DNA of 64,000 bases. Origin: Salinicola avicenniae. Lineage in GTDB: Bacteria; Pseudomonadota; Gammaproteobacteria; Pseudomonadales; Halomonadaceae. Under the pieces are notes generated by a model that worked only from the letters and a program-made list of their open reading frames with translations, was not told where the DNA came from and made no database searches. The stretch covers positions 434,001 to 498,000 of the forward strand of contig NZ_JAKQZC010000001.1 of NCBI RefSeq assembly GCF_023736115.1, read 5' to 3'. The translations under genes and the position numbers were made by a program. How positions within the stretch are numbered: position 1 is the first letter of the stretch; the number at the start of each line of letters is the position of its first letter. This document shows, piece after piece, positions 8,853-17,338 of this stretch.

Positions 8853-11315
8853 TCAGCGCTCGTCACCGGCATCGTCGTCGACGTCGTCATGCGTCGGCTT
8901 ACGATGCGTGTCGTCGGCAGGGCGCGTGTCGGGCTCGCCCTCGCCGAGTTTTTCTTGGGCTTCGCCGGCAATGTCGCGGCGCTCGTCACGCAGCACGCGA
9001 ACGTGAGCGGGCGGTGCGCTGCCGTCCCGGTCCTCGCCGAAGTAGAGCGTGGTGTGCGGGAACGGAATCTCGATGCCGGCCTTGTCGAAGTAGAGCTTGA
9101 CCAGCCGGTTGTAGGCGCGGCCGACGCCCCACTGGTCACCCGGCGTGGTCTTGATCACGACGCGGATATTGACCGAGCTGTCCGCCAGCGCGGTGACGCC
9201 GGCCACGGTCAGCGGCGCCAGCAGTTTGTGGCCGTGCTCCTCGCTCTCCTTGAGCTCCTCGAAGGCGGCCTGCAGCTGTTCGATCGCGTAGTCGATGCTC
9301 TCGCGATAGGCGATGCCGTACTCGCCGACGTGGTTGCCGTACTCGCGCATGAAGTTGGAGACGGTATCCACTGAAGAGAACGGCACGATGTGGTAGGTGC
9401 CGGAGAGATCGCGGATGGCGACCGAGCGGATGCTGACGCGTTCGGCCGTGCCGGTGATGCCGCCGGCGGTGACCACATCACCGGTGTTCATGGCGTTCTC
9501 GAGCTGGATGAAGACGCCGGTGATGACATCTTGCACCAGCTTCTGCGCGCCGAAGCCGATGGCCAGACCGAGCACGCCGGCACCGGCGATCAGCGGGCCG
9601 ATGTTGATGCCGATCTGCGACAGCACGATCATCACGGTCATGATGATCAGGGTGATGGCCAGCGCGTTGCGGAATAGGCTCATCAGCGTCTGCGCGCGTG
9701 CGGTGGGGGCGCCGCCGCCGGTTTCCGGGTTGAGGTAATTCTCGATCAGGCTGGCCAGCCCGATCCAGACGGCGCCGGCCACGATCAGGATGAGGATGAC
9801 CTGGATCACGGTGGCGACGGTGCGTGCACCAGCCTCGCTGGCGTACCAGGCGGCAAGGTCGAACGTGCCCCAGGCATCCAGGGTGTACATGACCACGGCG
9901 ATCAGAATGATGGCTCGCAGCACCTTGAGCAGCGTCGGCACGTAGGAGTTGAGCCGCGTCTCCAGCATCGGCAGCCGCTGGCGCAGCTCGTCGCTCAGCG
10001 TGATGCGGCGGTCGATCAACTGTGTCAGCAAGCCGGAAACCAGCATGCCGATGCCGATATAGATTACGGTTTCGAGCGTCGCCAGCAGCACGAAGGGCAG
10101 GGCGGTCTCGGGGTGCAGCAAGGTCACGCCAAAGACCATGAGGGCGTAGAGCAGGGCGATGATGTGCCAGACCCGTGCCAGCAGGTTGAGCGCCATGCGC
10201 GAGGCGGACATGGTCGTCGTTTCGGCCTTCCGCTGGATCATGTCGCGCACCGGCTCGCGCTTCTTGAGAATCACGCAGACGGCATAGATCAGCGCCAGCA
10301 GCATGATCAGAACGCCGACGGTCTTGCCCAGCGTCGGTGAGAGCGTGACGTTGAGAATCGGTACCGCCACCAGCATGCCGTAGCCGATGAAGCCTGCCAG
10401 CGTCGCCAGGAAGCGATTGCAGTAGCGGGCCTGGCCGGCCTCGATCGGCACCAGGCGCAGTCCTTCATGGCTCGAGGCGAACAGCACACGCAGGGCGCAC
10501 TTGAACAGCTCGATCATCAGGAAGGCGTTGAGGAACAGCGACAGACGGGTATTGAGGCTGCCGCTCTCGCCGACCAGGAAGGTAGCCACGAGATTGCCGG
10601 CCACGTAGGCCAGGATCACTACCGCGACATCGACGACGGCGGCCAGGATGACACCGACGATGACGCGCAGCAGGTGGCCGCCGCCTTCGCCCTTGAGCGA
10701 CCACTGGCTGAAGCGGGAGAACAGTGGCCGGGCGATGACGCGTAGCACCAGGAAGGCCACGATGGTGGCGCCGATCACCATGATCAGGTCCAGCGCGGCA
10801 CTCAGGAAGTCGCTCATGCTGAAGGCCGGTCCGCTGCTGGCTACTGCGTCGCCGCTGCTGAAGAAGCCACCAACCATGCCGGCCAGCGCGGTGAACTGGC
10901 CGCCGATATCACTGGCGAAGCTGCTGGTAACCTCGGCCATGCGGCGTGGGAAGGACGCGGCCGTGGCGGTCTCTGTCTCGTCCGCCGCGGCGCTGCCACT
11001 CTCCGTGTCGGATGCCGGCGTGTCTGCCGCGTTCTCTGCTGTTTCGGCCGAACCCGAGCCTTCACTCGAATCGGATGCCGGTGTCTCGCCGCTCTCCGCC
11101 GACGGTTGCTCGGTGGCGAGCTGTCTGAGCTGATCGATCAGTGCCTGACGGGATTGCTCGTTCTCGAGCAGGTCCGCCATGGTCGAGTAGGCTGGCCCCT
11201 CTTGAGAGGCCTCGCCGCCGGTCGTGCTCTCCTGAGCGAATGCCGGTGCGGCAAAAATCAATAATATCAGCAGTAGCCAGCGGCTTAGCCAGCGATCGGG
11301 GCGAAGGACTGTCAA
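8853..11315 (-). CDS. MscS-family mechanosensitive channel, large YbiO-like type
   Basis: A predicted 820-residue inner-membrane osmotic safety channel. A cleavable signal peptide (AFA-QE, about residue 27) is followed by an acidic Ser/Ala/Glu-rich periplasmic segment to about residue 125, then many membrane helices. The MscS pore helix and beta domain (LAIGFGAQKLVQDVITGVFI, GDVV, FSSVDTVSNF) are near residues 600-680. A charged tail ends in acidic repeats. The start is TTG at 11315, supported by AAGGAGG seven bases upstream; no better ATG exists. The architecture resembles E. coli YbiO. It has its own terminator and is divergent from the TPR/SGNH gene. A channel of this size fits an organism exposed to salinity shifts (inference). 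Confidence 0.9.
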   Translation of the reverse strand: MTVLRPDRWLSRWLLLILLIFAAPAFAQESTTGGEASQEGPAYSTMADLLENEQSRQALIDQLRQLATEQPSAESGETPASDSSEGSGSAETAENAADTPASDTESGSAAADETETATAASFPRRMAEVTSSFASDIGGQFTALAGMVGGFFSSGDAVASSGPAFSMSDFLSAALDLIMVIGATIVAFLVLRVIARPLFSRFSQWSLKGEGGGHLLRVIVGVILAAVVDVAVVILAYVAGNLVATFLVGESGSLNTRLSLFLNAFLMIELFKCALRVLFASSHEGLRLVPIEAGQARYCNRFLATLAGFIGYGMLVAVPILNVTLSPTLGKTVGVLIMLLALIYAVCVILKKREPVRDMIQRKAETTTMSASRMALNLLARVWHIIALLYALMVFGVTLLHPETALPFVLLATLETVIYIGIGMLVSGLLTQLIDRRITLSDELRQRLPMLETRLNSYVPTLLKVLRAIILIAVVMYTLDAWGTFDLAAWYASEAGARTVATVIQVILILIVAGAVWIGLASLIENYLNPETGGGAPTARAQTLMSLFRNALAITLIIMTVMIVLSQIGINIGPLIAGAGVLGLAIGFGAQKLVQDVITGVFIQLENAMNTGDVVTAGGITGTAERVSIRSVAIRDLSGTYHIVPFSSVDTVSNFMREYGNHVGEYGIAYRESIDYAIEQLQAAFEELKESEEHGHKLLAPLTVAGVTALADSSVNIRVVIKTTPGDQWGVGRAYNRLVKLYFDKAGIEIPFPHTTLYFGEDRDGSAPPAHVRVLRDERRDIAGEAQEKLGEGEPDTRPADDTHRKPTHDDVDDDAGDER

Positions 11316-11694
11316 GCTCCAACCTCCTTGTCTTATGGGCGAAATCGCGCGGCGAGTCGGCGACGCGCGGCGAACCGAAACATCCTTAGGGTATCATTTT
11401 CTTGATCTGGGCCAATTTCCGACGGCAGCGAAACCCTCTAAGAGAAGGCTAGCCAATCCGGTCGGGATTGCCATGGCGGGCCTGGCTCCGTCGCATGGCG
11501 AGGTAGCCGGGCGGTGCGGCAATGAGAATTTTCGCCCCCACCTCCTGAAAAAGTTCACCCGTGACGGCTGATGTTGGGCGATGCAAGGGCTCGCTATAGT
11601 CGAACGGTCGGCAAAGCCGTCCAACGATGATCGTCGGGCCCCGCAAGCGTCATGGCGTCGCCTGGCCGAGCCCACATCACAAGGTGAGACCGCC
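11316..11694. other. Divergent intergenic region (379 bases)
   Basis: This region holds the control sequences of the minus-strand channel gene and the plus-strand TPR/SGNH gene. Next to the channel start is the minus-strand Shine-Dalgarno AAGGAGG (11323-11329). For the plus strand, TATAGT at 11595-11600 with TTGGGC at 11574-11579 is a possible promoter, though the 15-base spacing is short. I see no convincing small gene, tRNA or repeat. An in-frame ATG at 11581 would extend the downstream protein by 38 residues but lacks a ribosome site. Confidence 0.4.
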
Positions 11695-13437
11695 ATGCAG
11701 AACCCTACCCTGACCGAGCGCGGCCCAGCCGCTACCGGCTCCACCGATGCGGCAGCCGCGGCGCTGGCGCGTGGCGAGTTCGAGACTGTCCTGGCGCAAC
11801 TGGAGCCATCGTATCGTGCCGGTGCCGACAGTGCCGAGATCCTGTTGCTGTTGATCCGGGCCTACGCGGGGCTGGGGCGTAGCGATGAGCGTCGGGCAGT
11901 GCTGGCACAGGCCTTGCAGAAGTATCCCGACAAGCTGGAGTTTCGCGTCGCCGACGCGGAGTTCGCCATGGCCCGCCAGGATTGGACAGCGGCGATCGAG
12001 CGCTGGCAGCGGATCGAGACGAGCTTCCGCGAATTCCCGTCGGCCGTTCACCTGCGTCACGCGCGTGCTTGCCTGGCGGCTAGTGATTTCGATGCCGCCC
12101 TGCGAGCGGTGGATGCCGCGCTCGAACGCCAATCTGACAACGCGACGGCGCGTGACCTGCGCGACGTCATCGCCAGCCGCAAGGCGCGCAAGTACCAGAT
12201 CGCCGATCAGGCGCTGGCGGCACCCTCCCTACTGAGCTGGACGCCAGCGGAGGCGCAGCGTCGAATCGCTACGCTGTCGGCCTTTCGCCAGTGCCAGATT
12301 CAAGTTGCGCTCGATAGCAGTGCGACAGAGGCGGCGCTGCTGCTGATCCGTACCGGAGACGAGGTCGAAACGCGACCGCTGCACCCGAGTGTGGAAGACG
12401 CGGCCCAGGTCGTACTGACGCTCGATCTGACTCGACCAGTGGAGCTCGGCGTATCCCAGGCGGGCGAGGCACACTGGTGCGTGAAGCTGAGCTTGAGTCC
12501 GGTCATGGAGGTGATCCAGGGTAAGGACGGCTGGCTGTTTCTGGCCAATGACTCTAATGCCAGCGTCGACCAGTTCACCGGCAGGAAGCGGCTCGAGGCA
12601 GAGCAGCGCCAGCAGTGGAGAACGTTTGCGACGGCGCTGTCGGCGCTGCAGCGTCGTCGTTCGGTGCTCTTCCTGATTGCCAACTCGAAGGAAAAGGTGC
12701 GGCCCGAGCGTTATCCGCATCAACAGGCCGCCGTCACGCCGACCGAGCAGGTAGAGGCGATCCTGCAAGCTGCCGGGGCAGCCTACTGCAACCCGATCAA
12801 GGCGATGCAGGCTGCGCCGGCCAGCTACTACGCCACGGATACGCACTGGAGCGGCCTGGGCGCCTTTCTGGCATTCCAGTCCTGTATGCGGCGGTTCGGC
12901 TATCAAGACCATTTCGAAAGCCTATTCGCCTTTCACGAGCAGGAGGTGGTCGGCGATCTTGGTTCCAAGCTCGACCCGCCGGCTCGCACCCGCATGACCG
13001 TGGCAACCTATCAAGGTGGCAGTCAGACGCGCTGCCTTTTCACCAATGCGATCCCCGGCACCGGCAATATCACCATCTTCGAGAACGCGCGACCGCGTCA
13101 TGCGCGCACCCTAGTGATCTTCGGCGGTTCCTCGTCGGGCGCCGGGGGCTTTGCCAATCTGTTCGCGGCGATCTTCCGACGTGTCGTCGTGATCAACCTC
13201 CCGGGGAGCTACATTCACGAAGTGGTCGATCGGGAGCAGGCGGATCATGTCATCATTCAGACCAACGAGCGCTACCTGCCTTCGCCCGGCAGCGTGCGCG
13301 AGACGCTGTCGGAGATGACAACGGATATTCAGCGACATCGTCTATCGGAGGCACAGCGCGCGAAATTGCGGGAGAGAATTCAGCATCAAGGGCCTTGCGC
13401 GCCATACGACACTTTCATGGCCCAGGCGCTGCGCTGA
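11695..13437 (+). CDS. TPR protein fused to an AlgX/AlgJ-like SGNH domain
   Basis: A 580-residue protein with no signal peptide or membrane helix, so probably cytoplasmic. Residues 1-180 form TPR-like helix pairs (LARGEFETVLAQLE, AYAGLGRSDERRAVLAQAL, CLAASDFDAALRAVDAAL). A short beta-rich segment follows, then from about residue 275 a domain opening VIQGKDGWLFL, as in AlgX/AlgJ polysaccharide O-acetyltransferases. The catalytic Asp/His motif ATDTHWS and a serine in IFGGSSSGAG are kept, so an acyltransferase or esterase is expected. AlgX itself is periplasmic; cytoplasmic placement is odd. ATG 11695 follows AAGGTGAG. No polysaccharide operon surrounds it, so substrate and partner are unknown. 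Confidence 0.75.
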   Translation: MQNPTLTERGPAATGSTDAAAAALARGEFETVLAQLEPSYRAGADSAEILLLLIRAYAGLGRSDERRAVLAQALQKYPDKLEFRVADAEFAMARQDWTAAIERWQRIETSFREFPSAVHLRHARACLAASDFDAALRAVDAALERQSDNATARDLRDVIASRKARKYQIADQALAAPSLLSWTPAEAQRRIATLSAFRQCQIQVALDSSATEAALLLIRTGDEVETRPLHPSVEDAAQVVLTLDLTRPVELGVSQAGEAHWCVKLSLSPVMEVIQGKDGWLFLANDSNASVDQFTGRKRLEAEQRQQWRTFATALSALQRRRSVLFLIANSKEKVRPERYPHQQAAVTPTEQVEAILQAAGAAYCNPIKAMQAAPASYYATDTHWSGLGAFLAFQSCMRRFGYQDHFESLFAFHEQEVVGDLGSKLDPPARTRMTVATYQGGSQTRCLFTNAIPGTGNITIFENARPRHARTLVIFGGSSSGAGGFANLFAAIFRRVVVINLPGSYIHEVVDREQADHVIIQTNERYLPSPGSVRETLSEMTTDIQRHRLSEAQRAKLRERIQHQGPCAPYDTFMAQALR

Positions 13438-13570
13438 GGGAGAGTAAGGCCCGGGCGCGTCGTGATAGTGCGTTGTACGGGGTTTGTACATCGCCAGCGA
13501 TTCTGCCAAGGTGTGGGCTCGACGATACCGGCTTGCCGGCACCTCATGAAGAAGCCAAGGAGGGACTCTC

Positions 13571-13768
13571 ATGCATCATCGTCTCGAATGCCCGCGCTGT
13601 GGCGACCACCACGCCGTCTCTGCCGATCTCGGTGTCGCCTGGGATGACATTCACTGCGAGACTTGCGGTGAATTTCTCGAGACGCGCCAGGCGCTGTCCG
13701 AGCGCGTTGCTCCCTCACTACTGATTGAATCCTGCCTACGCGCACGCCAGATGGGTATCGCCGCCTGA
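13571..13768 (+). CDS. Small four-cysteine zinc-ribbon-like protein
   Basis: A 65-residue protein of unknown function. Two cysteine pairs, CPRC near residue 8 and CETC near residue 29, have zinc-ribbon spacing (CxxC-N18-CxxC). A helical tail follows. The ATG at 13571 has a strong AAGGAGG ribosome site seven to eight bases upstream, which supports a real gene. It lies between the TPR/SGNH gene and a second small four-cysteine gene. Binding to metal, RNA or a protein partner is possible, but nothing in the sequence decides. Confidence 0.65.
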   Translation: MHHRLECPRCGDHHAVSADLGVAWDDIHCETCGEFLETRQALSERVAPSLLIESCLRARQMGIAA

Positions 13769-13862
13769 CGCCGGACGATATCGGCCAGCGCGAGGCCTTG
13801 CCGGCCAGAATCTACGAATAACGCCGCGCGACGCGGCGACACTACCAGGGAAGAATCTTGCC

Positions 13863-14054
13863 ATGCTGAAAGTCACACTGGCGCTGCGTTGTAACGTCTG
13901 CGGCGGGGAGCAGTTCATGTTGCCCTCGCCGGCGGACACCAATGAGGACATTCGTTGCGCCGACTGCGCTGCCTTCAAATGCAAGAGCGACGATCTGGAG
14001 CGGACCATGGCCGCGGCACCCCGTGCCGCTGGCCCGGTGCGCGCCAGCCTCTAA
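13863..14054 (+). CDS. Second small four-cysteine zinc-ribbon-like protein
   Basis: A 63-residue protein of unknown function. It carries CNVC and CADC pairs about 20 residues apart, a spacing similar to its neighbour at 13571, but little other sequence in common. AGGGAAG lies nine bases before the ATG. An Ala/Pro-rich basic tail closes the protein. It ends 22 bases before a strong bidirectional terminator, which suggests the two small genes form a short transcription unit. Confidence 0.6.
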   Translation: MLKVTLALRCNVCGGEQFMLPSPADTNEDIRCADCAAFKCKSDDLERTMAAAPRAAGPVRASL

Positions 14055-14076
14055 GTCGAACGCGACGCCGCCAACG

Positions 14077-14111
14077 AAAAAGCCCCCGATGAGCGAATCA
14101 TCGGGGGCTTT
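14077..14111. terminator. Bidirectional terminator between the small zinc-ribbon gene and ssrA
   Basis: AGCCCCCGATGA pairs with TCATCGGGGGCT across a five-base loop. A run of five A residues precedes the stem (a T run for the minus strand) and TTT follows it. It can end the plus-strand small genes and the minus-strand tmRNA transcript. Confidence 0.85.
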
Positions 14112-14119
14112 CTGGTGTT

Positions 14120-14499
14120 TGGTGGAGGCGGGGGGAATTGAACCCCCGTCCGCCGGCACTCACCCATCGGCTCTACATGCTTAGTTCCGTCTTTTGATTT
14201 AGCTCGGTGCCCTCCGACGGGCAGGATGACACCTTGCGATCTCTCTAAAGTTTAACGCACGTCAGGAGAGCGCTGACGTACGCGGTCCCATCAATCTGAG
14301 CTCTTCTCCTCTCCACGATGAATGGGCACATCGCTTCGAGGCCAGGCTAACAGCTAGCAGTTGTTACGCTGCCAGTGCGCCCTGAGCGTAGTTTTCGTCG
14401 TTTGCGACTATTTAATCGTAACGTTGGATTTACGAGATACGTTACGCTCTCGGCATGCACCTCAGGGATTGCCACCGGCGTCGAAGCCATGTCGCCCCC
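14120..14499 (-). ncRNA. ssrA: Transfer-messenger RNA (tmRNA)
   Basis: This RNA rescues stalled ribosomes by trans-translation together with SmpB. The tRNA-like part is clear: 5' GGGGGCG pairs with CGCCTCC before the ACCA 3' end, the T-loop reads GGTTCAATTCC, and GGCTTCGACG follows the 5' acceptor strand. The mRNA-like part starts at the resume codon GCA (14405) and encodes the tag ANDENYAQGALAA, ending at TAA (14364-14366). Total length is 380 nucleotides. smpB lies just upstream on the same strand. Confidence 0.97.
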
Positions 14500-14575
14500 G
14501 TGGAACGTCTTCATTCTAGCAGGTGGGGATGATCCGGCGCCATATCAAGTGGCAGATCAATCCCTTGGATATCAC

Positions 14576-15055
14576 TCAGGCGTGATCACGCATCACGCGT
14601 GCCTTCTCGCGGTTCCAGTCGCGCTCCTTCTGCGTGGCGCGTTTGTCGTGAAGCTGTTTGCCGCGAACCAGTGCCAGCTCACACTTGATCAGGTTCTTCT
14701 TCCAGTAGAGACGCAGCGGCACGCAGGTGTGCCCCTTCTCCTGCGTGCGGGAGAAGATGCGCGCGATCTCCTTGCGATGCAGCAGCAACTTGCGCGTCCG
14801 TGTGGGGTCGGCCACCACATGGGTGCTGGCCGTGTTCAACGGCATGATATGGCTACCGAGCAACCAGGCCTCGCCGTTCTTGACGAGAATATAGGTGTCG
14901 GTGAGCTGGGCCTTGCCGGCGCGCAGGCTCTTGACCTCCCATCCGGCCAGCGACAGGCCGGCTTCGAAGGTTTCGTCGATGTGATACTCGAAGCGAGCCT
15001 TCTTGTTCTGGGCGATCGTGCTGTCGCCGGGCGCATTGCCTTTCTTCTTACCCAT
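14576..15055 (-). CDS. smpB: SsrA-binding protein
   Basis: SmpB binds tmRNA and brings it to stalled ribosomes. The 159-residue product shows the family core: [32 protein letters not shown], and the basic C-terminal tail [22 protein letters not shown] with its KxxD/W features. The ATG at 15055 follows AAGAGGTG. The gene lies 76 bases upstream of ssrA on the same strand, an arrangement that suits their joint function. Confidence 0.96.
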   Translation of the reverse strand: MGKKKGNAPGDSTIAQNKKARFEYHIDETFEAGLSLAGWEVKSLRAGKAQLTDTYILVKNGEAWLLGSHIMPLNTASTHVVADPTRTRKLLLHRKEIARIFSRTQEKGHTCVPLRLYWKKNLIKCELALVRGKQLHDKRATQKERDWNREKARVMRDHA

Positions 15056-15178
15056 GACACCTCTTCGCGGTGATATCCGGTCCGCCCTTCGATATGTGGG
15101 CGAGCGTGATACCATTCAAGCATTCGGGAAATAGCCCCATGATACGCATGTCGGGGCGATAAATCAGTGGAGAACCCC

Positions 15179-15622
15179 ATGCCAAACGTGAACCGCTCCG
15201 CCTTTGTCCGGCACACGCCGGAACAGATGTTCGAGCTGGTCAACGACTTCGAACGTTACCCGGAGTTTCTGCCGGGCTGCCGCCGTGCCAGCGTGGTAGA
15301 GCGCGGCGACGATTATCTAGTGGGGCGTATGACGCTGGCCAAGGGCGGCGTGGAGCAGAGCGTGACCACGCGCAACGATCTGGAGCGCCCGGAGCGTATC
15401 GATCTATCGCTGGTGGACGGGCCGTTTCGTCGTCTGAGTGGGCGCTGGCATTTCCGTCAGATGGGCGAAGGCGCCTGCAAGATCGAGCTCGAGATGGAGT
15501 TCGAGTTCAGCAACCGCCTGCTGGGCATGGCGTTCGGGCGCCTGTTCCAGCAGGTAGCAGGGCAGCTGGTCGACGCGTTCACCCGGCGTGCGGACCAGAT
15601 CTATGGCCGGCAGGGTGCCTGA
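15179..15622 (+). CDS. ratA: RatA/CoqJ-like START-domain protein
   Basis: A 147-residue SRPBCC (START-like) protein of the RatA family; members bind ubiquinone-like lipids, and E. coli RatA also inhibits 70S ribosome assembly when overproduced. Typical features are VRHTPEQMFELVNDFERYPEFLPGC at the N-terminus and a C-terminal amphipathic helix after FGRLFQQVAGQLVDAF. ATG 15179 has GGAG six bases upstream and is preferred over GTG 15167. It is followed immediately by rnfH/ratB, the standard pair, and is divergent from smpB, also standard. Confidence 0.9.
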   Translation: MPNVNRSAFVRHTPEQMFELVNDFERYPEFLPGCRRASVVERGDDYLVGRMTLAKGGVEQSVTTRNDLERPERIDLSLVDGPFRRLSGRWHFRQMGEGACKIELEMEFEFSNRLLGMAFGRLFQQVAGQLVDAFTRRADQIYGRQGA

Positions 15623-15623
15623 G

Positions 15624-15914
15624 ATGGCTACCATCGAGGTCGCTTTCGCCACGCCGCAATGCCAGCTACTCGTGGCGTTGCCGCTGACGCCAGGCCTGGA
15701 TGCACGCACGGCCGTTATGCGCGCCGATCTGGCATCGCGCATTGAGGGCTATGACGAGGCCTTCTTTCGCCAAGCGCCGCTCGGCATCTTCGGCGAGCGG
15801 CTGCGCGAGCCGGAGCGACGCGAGCTGTTGAGCGGCGAGCGGGTCGAAGTCTATCGTCCGCTCGAGATCGACCCCAAGCAGGCAAGACGCGAGCGGGCGG
15901 CCGGCGCGTCATAG
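15624..15914 (+). CDS. rnfH: RnfH-family ubiquitin-like protein (RatB)
   Basis: A 96-residue protein of the UPF0125/RnfH family with a beta-grasp fold. The IEVAFATPQCQLLVALPL opening, GIFG, and ERVEVYRPLEIDPKQARRERA close to the end are characteristic. Its cellular role is unknown; in many gammaproteobacteria it is paired with ratA, as here. The ATG at 15624 lies one base after the ratA stop; earlier in-frame ATGs overlap ratA and do not match the family start. Confidence 0.9.
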   Translation: MATIEVAFATPQCQLLVALPLTPGLDARTAVMRADLASRIEGYDEAFFRQAPLGIFGERLREPERRELLSGERVEVYRPLEIDPKQARRERAAGAS

Positions 15915-15941
15915 CGCAGACCGCTCGCCGCGCCTTCTGTC

Positions 15942-15981
15942 GAGCCAGGCTGGACGTCCGTCAAGACGGCCAGCCTGGCTC
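15942..15981. terminator. Bidirectional hairpin between rnfH and bamE
   Basis: GAGCCAGGCTGG pairs with CCAGCCTGGCTC, with an inner CCGTC/GACGG stem and an AA loop. There is no T run on either side, so it may be a weak terminator or a transcript-stabilising structure between two convergent genes. Confidence 0.5.
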
Positions 15982-16013
15982 TCTAGAGAGGCACGTGTCT
16001 TTCGACCGGCGAT

Positions 16014-16436
16014 TTAGACGCCGCTCGGCCCCACCTGCGGCACTGCGGTGCCTTCGCCGGCGCCTTCCACAGCGGGGCCGGGGCCACCGTCCTGGTTAAG
16101 CTCGATGTTGGATTCCATGTCGCCGGACTTGTCGATGTCGACCAGCTGGTCGTTATCGAAGGTCAGCGTCAGGCGTTTCTCGACGGTGTCCCCGTAGGCT
16201 TCGTCCAGATAGAAGACATAGTCCCACTGATCCGACGAGAAGGGGGCCTCCATCAGCGGTGTGCCCATGATATAGGCGACCTGCTCTCGGCTCATGCCGG
16301 GGTGCAGTTGGGACACCATTTCCTGGGTGATCAGGTTGCCCTGAGGGATGTCTCTTTTGTAGACGCCGAAGTAGCTGCAACCCGCAACGAGAGACGCTGC
16401 GAGAAGAAATACGACCGTTTTGATCAGGTTTTGCAT
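16014..16436 (-). CDS. bamE: Outer-membrane protein assembly lipoprotein BamE
   Basis: BamE is a small lipoprotein of the BAM complex that folds beta-barrel proteins into the outer membrane. The 140-residue product has a signal sequence ending in LVAGC (Cys20 lipidated), then IPQGNLITQEMVSQLHPGMSREQV and MGTPL, the BamE core. A Gly/Pro-rich acidic tail of about 30 residues is added at the C-terminus. ATG 16436 was chosen because the lipoprotein signal starts there. It is divergent from fur, as in Pseudomonas. Confidence 0.93.
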   Translation of the reverse strand: MQNLIKTVVFLLAASLVAGCSYFGVYKRDIPQGNLITQEMVSQLHPGMSREQVAYIMGTPLMEAPFSSDQWDYVFYLDEAYGDTVEKRLTLTFDNDQLVDIDKSGDMESNIELNQDGGPGPAVEGAGEGTAVPQVGPSGV

Positions 16437-16508
16437 TTGAGTCCGTCTTTCACTATCGTTGCGTGGATTGATCATACCCGACACGAGACGCTACTGCGAA
16501 GAGCGACC
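16437..16508. promoter_or_regulatory. Divergent bamE/fur promoter region
   Basis: A 72-base region must contain both promoters. A minus-strand TATGAT-like hexamer lies near 16470-16480. I do not see a match to the 19-base Fur box, so autoregulation by Fur is not supported by sequence here. Confidence 0.4.
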
Positions 16509-16958
16509 ATGGCCGACGAAAATCAAGAATTGCGCAAGGCGGGGCTGAAGGTCACTCTGCCGCGTGTCAAGATTCTGCAGATCCTCGAAGCGACTCGCAT
16601 GGAAGAAGAGCTCCACATGAGTGCCGAGGACGTCTACAAGGCGCTGCTGGAGTCTGGAGAGGATGTCGGGTTGGCCACGGTCTACCGCGTTCTGACTCAG
16701 TTCGAGGCGGCGGGCCTCGTAGTGCGCCACAACTTCGACGGCGGCCACGCCGTGTTCGAGATGACCCAAGAAGAGCATCACGATCACATGGTCGACCTGG
16801 AATCCGGCGAGATCGTCGAGTTCTACGATGAAGAGATCGAACGGCGTCAGCGCGAGATCGTCGAGGAGCACGGCTACGAGCTGGTTGAGCACGCGTTAGT
16901 GCTTTACGTGCGCCCTCGCGGCTCCAAGGCGACTCGCCAAGATGGGGTCAAGAAGTAG
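16509..16958 (+). CDS. fur: Ferric uptake regulator
   Basis: Fur is the iron-responsive repressor. The 149-residue product has the winged-helix region (LKVTLPRVKILQIL, DVGLATVYRVLTQFEAAGLV), the metal-binding HHDHM motif near residue 90, and EIVEF. It contains no cysteine at all; the E. coli CxxC site is absent and the single cysteine of Pseudomonas Fur is an aspartate here (HHDHMVDLESGE). Metal binding must rely on His, Glu and Asp. The start follows GAAGAGCGACC. A terminator lies about 110 bases downstream. Confidence 0.96.
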   Translation: MADENQELRKAGLKVTLPRVKILQILEATRMEEELHMSAEDVYKALLESGEDVGLATVYRVLTQFEAAGLVVRHNFDGGHAVFEMTQEEHHDHMVDLESGEIVEFYDEEIERRQREIVEEHGYELVEHALVLYVRPRGSKATRQDGVKK

Positions 16959-17064
16959 TCTCGTGTGGTTGACTCCTGGCTCGATATCGCTTCGAGCCCG
17001 CCTGGCAGCGGCTGCCGGCTTTCAAGGCTGCCCGTTGTTAGGGCCACAAGATGGTTTCCCACGA

Positions 17065-17099
17065 GAAGCGCCGGCCCTTGAGCCGGCGCTTCTTGTTTT
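17065..17099 (+). terminator. Rho-independent terminator downstream of fur
   Basis: GAAGCGCCGGC pairs with GCCGGCGCTTC around a six-base loop, followed by TTGTTTT. Confidence 0.8.
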
Positions 17100-17338
17100 G
17101 AGCGGCCGCGCTAGCGGCTCTCGCCATTCGGCGTGTGTCTGTGCTTAGCGCGATGACCCTCTGCTTCCCCGCTTCCCCGGCACTTCTTGCTACCTCTATA
17201 TCTCCCCTGTCTTCCCCGGTGTCGCTGCTTCACTGTCGGACACTAGCGTGTAGGTCGGAAGGCCGTCGATAGCATCATGCTTGGCTGTCGCTCGCGGCGT
17301 AACACAGATCGGCGCGACGGCTGTCGCGCCCGGCAGGT

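Noticed and set aside
16437-16508. Fur box in the bamE/fur promoter
   Set aside because: No GATAAT-like repeats were found; autoregulation is not supported.
17311-17330. Hairpin GGCGCGAC/GTCGCGCC downstream of recN as a terminator
   Set aside because: The stem is real, but neither side has a T run, so I list it only in the recN entry.
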